Source of the DNA: Candidatus Bipolaricaulota bacterium
Lineage (GTDB): Bacteria; Bipolaricaulota; Bipolaricaulia; UBA7950; UBA9294
Length of the DNA: 10,733 nucleotides
Direction: 5' to 3'
NCBI GenBank assembly: GCA_030612485.1
Contig: JAUWNS010000072.1
Coordinates: 1-10,733 of the forward strand
Below, piece after piece: positions 6,081 to 10,733 of the stretch (its first letter is position 1; the number at the start of each line of letters is the position of its first letter). The translations under genes were made by a program, and so were the position numbers. The notes below the pieces were generated by a model. That model was not told the DNA's origin, ran no database searches, and worked only from the letters and a program-made list of their open reading frames with translations.

Positions 6081-7193
6081 GTGTGGGCGCAAAGAGGGCG
6101 ATGGAGGCGTTACGTGGAGAGACGAGTCGATCGGGGGATCGTAGTTGCTACCGCACTTCTACTCCTTTATGGTCTGGTGATGGTCTACAGTGCCAGCTCT
6201 CCGTTCTCCCTCCGCCACTTCGGAAGTGGCAGCTATCTCTTCCTCAAGCAGATGATCTCGGCTGGAATAGGGGTGGGTTTTCTCGTCCTCCTCTCCCACC
6301 TTGACTACCACCGACTACGCCAGATCGATGATATCCTCCTTATCGGAGCGTTCCTTCTGACCGCGTTGACAGTGTTCCCCTTACAGATCAGCGATGGGAG
6401 GTGGCTACACCTGGCAGGATTTACCGTACAACCGACCGAACTGTTGAAGTTCGCGCTGATCGTCTACCTGGCAGCGACCATAGAACGGAAGAGGGAACGC
6501 ATTCGATCGTTCTCCGAGGGTGTTTTTCCGTTCGTCGTCGTTCTGCTTATCCTGGCGGCAGTGGTGATGAACCAACCGGACCTAGGGATGATCCTCGTCT
6601 TTAGCGCCCTGACCGCGGTGATGCTCTTCCTGGGAGGGGCGAAGATCGTCCACCTGGCCCTCGTCACCCTGTCGAGCCTTCCATTTGTCTACCTGGCGAT
6701 CCTCATCGCGCCTTACCGCCTCGCCCGTTTGATCTCCTTTCTCCATCCCCAGGCTTACAATACCTCCTCGGGGTATCAGATCATCCAATCTCTAGTGGCG
6801 ATTGGGTCAGGAGGGATCTTCGGGCGCGGGTTGGGAGCGTCACGCGCCAAGCTTTTCTATCTTCCACAGTCCCACAACGATTTTATCTTTGCGATCACCG
6901 CCGAGGAACTGGGGTTGATCGGAGCGTTCGCTCTGATCGGTCTCTTCACCCTCTTTGCCTGGCGTGCTTTTGCCGTGGCAAGCCAGGCCCCGGATCCATT
7001 CGGGCGACTTCTAGCGTTGGGGATTGGATTTAGCATCTCCTTCCAAGTACTCCTCAACATAGGGGTGGCAGTCGGGCTCCTCCCGGTAACCGGACTGACC
7101 CTTCCGTTCATTAGTAACGGCGGATCTTCGCTTCTCATCACACTTTCCATGGTTGGCGTTCTGCTCAATATCTCGAAACAAGGAGTATCATGA
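6081..7193 (+). CDS. ftsW: Septal peptidoglycan polymerase FtsW (SEDS family), 370 aa
   Basis: FtsW is a polytopic membrane glycosyltransferase that polymerises lipid II at the division site with a partner class B penicillin-binding protein. The protein is hydrophobic almost throughout, consistent with the family's ten membrane spans. SEDS landmarks include LVMVYSASS near the first span, VQPTELLKFALIVYLA, NQPDLG (164-169), LPQSHNDFIFAITAEELGLIG with the expected catalytic Asp267, and GLLPVTGLTLPFISNGGSSL near the end. The place between murD and murG favours FtsW over RodA. There are two possible starts. GTG 6081 has AGAAGG 8 bases upstream. GTG 6114 has GGAGG at 6103-6107, 6 bases upstream, and would remove 11 basic residues. 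The coordinates use the longer form. The 3' end overlaps murG. His-Asn-Asp here replaces the more usual His-Thr/Ser-Asp. Confidence 0.93.
   Translation: MWAQRGRWRRYVERRVDRGIVVATALLLLYGLVMVYSASSPFSLRHFGSGSYLFLKQMISAGIGVGFLVLLSHLDYHRLRQIDDILLIGAFLLTALTVFPLQISDGRWLHLAGFTVQPTELLKFALIVYLAATIERKRERIRSFSEGVFPFVVVLLILAAVVMNQPDLGMILVFSALTAVMLFLGGAKIVHLALVTLSSLPFVYLAILIAPYRLARLISFLHPQAYNTSSGYQIIQSLVAIGSGGIFGRGLGASRAKLFYLPQSHNDFIFAITAEELGLIGAFALIGLFTLFAWRAFAVASQAPDPFGRLLALGIGFSISFQVLLNIGVAVGLLPVTGLTLPFISNGGSSLLITLSMVGVLLNISKQGVS
6103..6107 (+). promoter_or_regulatory. Ribosome-binding site favouring an internal ftsW start at 6114
   Basis: GGAGG stands 6 bases before an in-frame GTG at 6114-6116. This is a better match and spacing than the AGAAGG before GTG 6081. 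Initiation here would give a protein beginning MERRVDRG directly before the first membrane span. The true start is undecided. Confidence 0.45.
7181..7185 (+). promoter_or_regulatory. murG ribosome-binding site with tandem ATG starts
   Basis: AGGAG inside the last ftsW codons precedes two consecutive ATG codons, at 7190 and 7193. Spacing is 4 bases to the first and 7 to the second. The second is nearer the optimum and overlaps the ftsW stop at a single base. MurG probably starts at 7193 (MRVLIAGGG), one residue shorter than the coordinates listed for the gene. Confidence 0.6.
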
Positions 7194-8320
7194 TGCGAGT
7201 TCTGATCGCTGGTGGAGGAACAGGGGGGCATTTCTACCCCGCTTTAGCTGTGATGGAGGAGCTCTCGCAGCGGGAACCGGGGGCGAGGATCGCCTACATC
7301 GGGACACGCCACGGGATCGAGGGGCGCATCCTCCCCTCCTACCCCTGGATTCGCTTCTTTCCGATCCACGCTCGCGGGCTCGAGCGCGGAAACCTTTGGC
7401 AGAATCTATACGCGATCATCATCCTCTCCTTGGCCTTCCTGGAGACGTTCATCGCGATCGTGCGCTTCCGCCCGCAGATCATAATCGGGATGGGAGGATA
7501 CGCCTCTTTCCCGGCCGTCCTCCTCGGTTCTCTGCTGGGAAGGGTCATTCCGATACGAACGGTCATCCACGAACAGAACGCGATTGCAGGCTTGACAAAC
7601 CGGATCCTTGCCCCATTCGTCGACAAAGTCCTCGTCTCCTACCACCAGTCGAAAGCAAGTTTTTCCCGTGCTCGACGCATTGCAGTCACAGGGAACCCGA
7701 TTCGCAAGGAATTCCTCCTTGCCAAACGGACTGCGGAGGCCTACCAACGATTTGACCTCGATCCGGACAAGCAGACCGTTCTTGTCTTCGGCGGCTCGCA
7801 CGGATCGGCGGCGCTCACGACCGCGATCATTCAAGCAAAGGAATCGATCGCCAAGAGCGAGAGGCTGCAAGTTCTCCTTGTCACCGGGAAGAGCGGGGAG
7901 GAACGCGCAATCAGGGAGGGATTCAACCGCGCCGGGGTGCACAATATTGTTGTTCGCCAGTATATCGAGAGGATGGGCGAGGCGTTCGCGGTGGCTGACC
8001 TGGTCGTTTCTCGTGCCGGTGCCACAACGCTCGCGGAGATCACATCATGTGGGAAGCCGGCCCTCCTTGTCCCATGGGGTGGGGCCGCTGGTGGGCACCA
8101 GTGGGAGAATGCGTGCGTCCTTAAAGATGAAAAAGCCTGTGCATTGGTGAATGAAGCGGATATTCTAAAGCACGGATTGGTGGGACTGATCTGCCAGATG
8201 GTAGGGGACCGCGAGGCCCTCACCCGGATGGCGCACAATTCTATGCGCATGGGAAAACGCCAGGCAACCACGTTGATCCTGGGAGAGATCATAACGCTTG
8301 CTGAGGGGGCACGGACGTGA
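7190..8320 (+). CDS. murG: Lipid II synthase MurG (UDP-GlcNAc:undecaprenyl-PP-MurNAc-pentapeptide GlcNAc transferase), 376 aa
   Basis: MurG is a peripheral GT-B glycosyltransferase on the inner face of the plasma membrane. It adds GlcNAc to lipid I to make lipid II, the substrate of FtsW encoded just upstream. The first glycine loop is GGGTGGHFYPAL (8-19). GMGGYASFPAVL, IHEQNAIAGLTNRIL and TGNPIRKEF follow in the N-terminal half. The C-terminal half has the second glycine loop GGSHGSAAL, VSRAGATTLAEI and GHQWENA, which bind UDP-GlcNAc. The length is normal for the family. The segment before HQ reads WGGAAGG where many MurGs have PHAADD-like residues; this region varies and the binding Gln is kept. 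The gene overlaps both ftsW (TGATG) and murC (GTGA), so lipid II synthesis and use are translationally linked. Confidence 0.96.
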   Translation: MMRVLIAGGGTGGHFYPALAVMEELSQREPGARIAYIGTRHGIEGRILPSYPWIRFFPIHARGLERGNLWQNLYAIIILSLAFLETFIAIVRFRPQIIIGMGGYASFPAVLLGSLLGRVIPIRTVIHEQNAIAGLTNRILAPFVDKVLVSYHQSKASFSRARRIAVTGNPIRKEFLLAKRTAEAYQRFDLDPDKQTVLVFGGSHGSAALTTAIIQAKESIAKSERLQVLLVTGKSGEERAIREGFNRAGVHNIVVRQYIERMGEAFAVADLVVSRAGATTLAEITSCGKPALLVPWGGAAGGHQWENACVLKDEKACALVNEADILKHGLVGLICQMVGDREALTRMAHNSMRMGKRQATTLILGEIITLAEGART

Positions 8321-9699
8321 TTAACGCGGGAAAGAGGTATCACTTTATTGGAATCGGCGGATCAGGGATGAGCAGCCTCGCCACGGTGATGCTCGCTGGC
8401 GGGAGCAAGATCTTTGGGTCGGACTTGCGTGAAAACACGGAGACCTTACGCCTCCGTCGGAAAGGAGCGACGATCCACCTCGGACACGATGAGCGCTTTC
8501 TAGACGAGGAAGGGATCGATGAGGTGGTCATCTCCTCGGCGATCGGGATGGAGAACGTGGAACTCCAGGCTGCGATGAGGAACAAGCTCCCTGTCGTACG
8601 CCGTCTGCACGCGTTGGCAACGCTCCTTCATGGCTACACGAGCATCGGGATTGCAGGGACGCATGGAAAGACGACAACCACAGCGATGGTCGCCACGATC
8701 CTGCGCCAGGCAGGGAAGGATCCGAGTTACCTGGTCGGAGCCCACTGCGCCGGACTAGGCGGGAACGCGCACCTCGGCAATGGGGGTCTCTTCGTCACCG
8801 AGGTCGATGAAAGTGATGGTCTTTTCCTTGCGCTTCACCCCACGATCGGCGTCCTCAACAACATCGGTCGCGACCACCTGGACACCTACAGAAGCCTCGA
8901 TGGGATCGTTCAGAGCTTCACCAAGTACATCCGTCAATCGGAGAAGGCCGTGCTGGCGATCGACAACGAAAATGTGCGGGTGCTGGCAGAATCGTTTCCT
9001 AACGCTCTGACCGTTGGGCTCTCTCCACTCGCCGCTCTGCAGGCGAGGGAGATCCGCCATCACCACTTTCACACCACCTTCGAACTCGTCTATCAGGGGG
9101 AAGAGATCGGGCCGGTCTTCCTCCCGGCTCCCGGGGATCACAACGTGAGAAATGCCCTCTGCGCGATCGGAGCCGCCTTCCTTGCAGGGGTTTCGCTTGC
9201 AGAGGCCGCATCGGCCCTGGACTCGTTCCTCCTCCCACAACGGCGGTTCCAGCTTCTGGAAGAGAATGGGGTTACCGTGGTCGATGATTACGCCCACCTC
9301 CCGGAGGAGATCGAGGCGACCCTACAGGCGATTCGTTCTGGTTGGGAGAAGCGGCGGGTCGTCGCGGTCTTTCAGCCCCATCGCTACAGCCGCACCCAGG
9401 CGATCGGTGATGAGTTTGGCAAGGCATTCCAGCTCGCCGATACGGTTGTCGTGACCCCGATCTATCCCGCCTATGAGGATCCGATCCCCGGCGTCTCGTC
9501 GCAAGGGATCGTCCGAGCGATCACCCGTTCAACCGGGGCGCAGCCCTATCTCATACATGATAAGAAGAAGGTGGTCTCCTTCCTTAAGAGGTATATAGAA
9601 CCGGGAGACTTTATCATCAGCTTCGGAGCAGGGGACATCTGGACAGTCACAGAAGAGCTATCGTGCTTCCTTACGGAGGGGAGCTTCTGCCTCGCTTAA
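8317..9699 (+). CDS. murC: UDP-N-acetylmuramate:L-alanine ligase MurC (460 aa)
   Basis: MurC is the first amino-acid ligase of the pathway, joining L-Ala to UDP-MurNAc with ATP in the cytoplasm. The N-terminal domain opens with YHFIGIGGSGMSSLA and ends its nucleotide fold with SD. The central domain has the P-loop GTHGKTTTT (114-122, Lys118), EVDESDGLF and NIGRDHLDTY. The C-terminal domain has QRRFQ, VDDYAHLPEEI (322-332) and FQPHRYSRT. The usual YAHHP motif reads YAHLP here, with Leu328 in the second His position (codon CTC, one base from CAC). The start is GTG at 8317, overlapping the murG stop as GTGA behind the purine-rich GAGGGGG at 8303-8309. The length is close to the family norm. The 3' end overlaps murB by 37 bp in another frame. 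Confidence 0.96.
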   Translation: MINAGKRYHFIGIGGSGMSSLATVMLAGGSKIFGSDLRENTETLRLRRKGATIHLGHDERFLDEEGIDEVVISSAIGMENVELQAAMRNKLPVVRRLHALATLLHGYTSIGIAGTHGKTTTTAMVATILRQAGKDPSYLVGAHCAGLGGNAHLGNGGLFVTEVDESDGLFLALHPTIGVLNNIGRDHLDTYRSLDGIVQSFTKYIRQSEKAVLAIDNENVRVLAESFPNALTVGLSPLAALQAREIRHHHFHTTFELVYQGEEIGPVFLPAPGDHNVRNALCAIGAAFLAGVSLAEAASALDSFLLPQRRFQLLEENGVTVVDDYAHLPEEIEATLQAIRSGWEKRRVVAVFQPHRYSRTQAIGDEFGKAFQLADTVVVTPIYPAYEDPIPGVSSQGIVRAITRSTGAQPYLIHDKKKVVSFLKRYIEPGDFIISFGAGDIWTVTEELSCFLTEGSFCLA

Positions 9700-10583
9700 G
9701 CCGTCCGGATTGGGAATCCCGCTTCGCCCTGCTTCCGATTGAGATCCGCCCCGATGAACCCCTTTGCACGCACACCACAATCGAGATCGGTGGCCCCTGT
9801 CAATGCTTCCTCCTCCCAGAAAGCATAGACGCGCTGATCGCGTCCATCCGAGTCTGCAAAGAAGAGGAGATACCCTATCGGTTCCTCGGTGCAGGATCGA
9901 ACGTCCTGTTCGCCGATTCCGGCTATTCGGGCGTCATCATCGCAACCGAACGGCTCGTAGGGAGCACCGTCCGTGGGGATCGCGTCGAGGTTCTCTGCGG
10001 GGAACCACTCTCTTCTCTGCTCGCAACCGCTACGCGAACGGGAGAACGATCCCTCGGATTCCTCGCGGGGATTCCCGGCTCCTTGGGTGGAGCAATCGCA
10101 ATGAACGCGGGGATTCCAGCTCGCTCGCTCGGCGATATTGTCGATAGAGTAACCGTTCTCGATACGCACAACGACGTATGGATTCTTAATGCCAAGGAAT
10201 GTCATTTCGGCTACCGGGAAAGCAAAATCCGCACGGAACGCCTCCCCGTCCTCTGGGCAAGCCTACGCCTGGGTGAGGAGTCCTACGACCACAACGCTAT
10301 TCTCGCTCATCGCCGTGCAACCCAACCGATCTTGGAACGGAGTTCGGGATGCGTGTTCAAGAACCCACCAAATCTCTCCTCTGGCCAACTGATCGAGGAA
10401 TGCGGGTTGAAGGGGTTTCGAGTTGGAATGGCCAAGGTGTCTGAAAAACATGCTAATTTCATCCTTAACCTTGGAGAAGCAAAGGGGGCTGAGATCCGCA
10501 AATTAATTGACATTGTGCACCAAAAGGTGTATAAAAGTTTCCATATCTCGCTTGAATTGGAGCTTGAGGTTATTGACGGGTGA
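9663..10583 (+). CDS. murB: UDP-N-acetylenolpyruvoylglucosamine reductase MurB (306 aa)
   Basis: MurB is a flavoprotein that reduces UDP-GlcNAc-enolpyruvate to UDP-MurNAc with NADPH, supplying the substrate of MurC. FAD-binding landmarks are LGAGSNVLF (75-83) and GIPGSLGGAIAMNAG (136-150). GYRES (183-187, Arg185) and SSGCVFKNP (228-236) line the active site. GLKGFRVGMAKVSEKHANFILN and the C-terminal LELEV complete the pattern. Length suggests the shorter type II MurB. Cys230 stands where Ser donates a proton in well-studied enzymes such as E. coli MurB. The GTG at 9663 has AGAAG (9651-9655) 7 bases upstream. A shorter product from a rarer CTG at 9687, after GGAGGGG, is possible but less likely. 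The gene overlaps murC by 37 bp and ftsQ by 4 bp. Its last 80 bases are unusually AT-rich, where a promoter is predicted. Confidence 0.94.
   Translation: MLPYGGELLPRLSRPDWESRFALLPIEIRPDEPLCTHTTIEIGGPCQCFLLPESIDALIASIRVCKEEEIPYRFLGAGSNVLFADSGYSGVIIATERLVGSTVRGDRVEVLCGEPLSSLLATATRTGERSLGFLAGIPGSLGGAIAMNAGIPARSLGDIVDRVTVLDTHNDVWILNAKECHFGYRESKIRTERLPVLWASLRLGEESYDHNAILAHRRATQPILERSSGCVFKNPPNLSSGQLIEECGLKGFRVGMAKVSEKHANFILNLGEAKGAEIRKLIDIVHQKVYKSFHISLELELEVIDG
10507..10535 (+). promoter_or_regulatory. Predicted sigma70 promoter for ftsQ inside the murB 3' end
   Basis: A perfect -35 TTGACA (10507-10512), an optimal 17-bp spacer and TATAAA (10530-10535, five of six consensus positions) lie in the murB coding sequence, 45 bp before the ftsQ start. 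Transcription would begin near 10542. The local codons (TTA, ATT, AAA, TAT, AGT) are AT-rich compared with the rest of murB, as expected if the DNA is also constrained as a promoter. Separate promoters for ftsQ and ftsA inside upstream genes are known in E. coli. This is the best promoter match in the window. Activity is not shown. Confidence 0.65.
10518..10529 (+). repeat. 12-bp palindrome CACCAAAAGGTG in the promoter spacer
   Basis: Two 4-bp arms (CACC and GGTG) flank AAAA and end exactly where the predicted -10 begins. The arms are short enough to arise by chance. Their position between -35 and -10 is where a repressor site could lie. The palindrome also encodes murB residues HQK and V. 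Confidence 0.35.
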
Positions 10584-10733
10584 ACGAGGGGAAACCGAAA
10601 AGACACGTTGTTCGTTGGGTCGTTATTATAGGGGGGGTTCTTATCGCTGCTGCTACCATCGCCCTGTATGCACCTTGCTTATATCTCTTTGATCTACGGG
10701 ATATTGAGGTGAACGGGAATCATCATATCTCGA
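10580..10733 (+). CDS. ftsQ: Cell-division protein FtsQ/DivIB, N-terminal part (partial)
   Basis: FtsQ is a bitopic divisome protein that bridges early and late division proteins through its periplasmic POTRA and beta domains. Only 51 codons are in the window. They give a short basic cytoplasmic tail (MNEGKPKRHVVR) and one membrane span at about 13-36. The start of a POTRA domain follows, DLRDIEVNGNHHIS, which fits the family's F-x-I-x-x-I-x-V-x-G-N pattern. The start is GTG at 10580, overlapping the murB stop as GTGA, with a GAGG at 10566-10569 as a weak ribosome-binding site. Position directly after murB is the usual one in dcw clusters. The frame is open to the end of the window. A POTRA-type FtsQ is the best fit; the rest of the protein cannot be assessed. 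Confidence 0.85.
   Translation, partial: MNEGKPKRHVVRWVVIIGGVLIAAATIALYAPCLYLFDLRDIEVNGNHHIS

Noticed and set aside
5785..6144. Open + frame running from the murD end across the gap into ftsW
   Set aside because: Most of it overlaps conserved murD and ftsW coding in another frame, and the unique part resembles no family.
6366..6371. TTGACA inside ftsW
   Set aside because: No -10-like hexamer lies 16-18 bp downstream.
7592..7597. TTGACA inside murG
   Set aside because: The sequence 16-18 bp downstream is around ATTCGT, a poor -10, and it encodes a conserved MurG segment.
8755..9297. Long antisense open frame inside murC
   Set aside because: It is a shadow of murC with no recognisable domain and low-complexity charged composition.
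9696..10205. Antisense open frame inside murB
   Set aside because: It is fully covered by murB, with no motif or ribosome-binding site worth noting.
1..10733. Frequent GATC/CGATCG words throughout
   Set aside because: They fall mostly where Ile ATC meets Asp GAT or Glu codons, so codon preference explains them. No spacing or clustering suggests an origin or a special site.

Overview
The window is a dense block of core cell-envelope genes, all on the + strand, with almost no intergenic space. It encodes an Omp85/BamA protein and a Skp/OmpH chaperone, so the host has an outer membrane (diderm). Codon choice looks moderately GC-rich. Gene order and several divergent motifs fit a deep-branching diderm such as Bipolaricaulota (OP1/Acetothermia) or a relative of the Thermotogota. 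That placement is an inference from gene content; nothing in the window fixes the taxon.

Layout. Positions 1-308 hold the 3' end of a ComM/YifB-type Mg-chelatase-like ATPase. Positions 321-3749 hold an outer-membrane biogenesis block: bamA, an skp/ompH-like gene and fabZ. It resembles the bamA-skp-lpxD-fabZ-lpxA order of many diderms, but lpxD and lpxA are absent. A monofunctional glutamate formimidoyltransferase gene (3739-4644) is wedged between fabZ and the mur genes and overlaps both neighbours. From 4641 to the window end runs a division and cell-wall (dcw) segment: murD, ftsW, murG, murC, murB and the start of ftsQ. Most junctions there are stop/start overlaps, which suggests translational coupling. 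The exception is a 141-bp gap between murD and ftsW.

How the genes work together. MurC and MurD add L-Ala and D-Glu to the UDP-MurNAc made by MurB. MurG completes lipid II, FtsW polymerises it at the septum, and FtsQ links to the divisome. BamA inserts outer-membrane beta-barrels delivered by the periplasmic chaperone Skp. FabZ supplies acyl chains for membrane lipid.

Regulation. Two sigma70-like promoters are visible. One (-10 TATAAT, 2518-2523) lies between bamA and ompH and overlaps a perfect 9-bp inverted repeat. The other (TTGACA-N17-TATAAA, 10507-10535) lies inside the 3' end of murB, just upstream of ftsQ, with a small palindrome filling its spacer.

I see no mobile element, CRISPR array, RNA gene or defence module, and no new multi-gene system. 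The points worth a second look are the out-of-place formimidoyltransferase, the divergent FabZ catalytic loop, the missing lpx genes, the two promoter/dyad arrangements and a few active-site substitutions.
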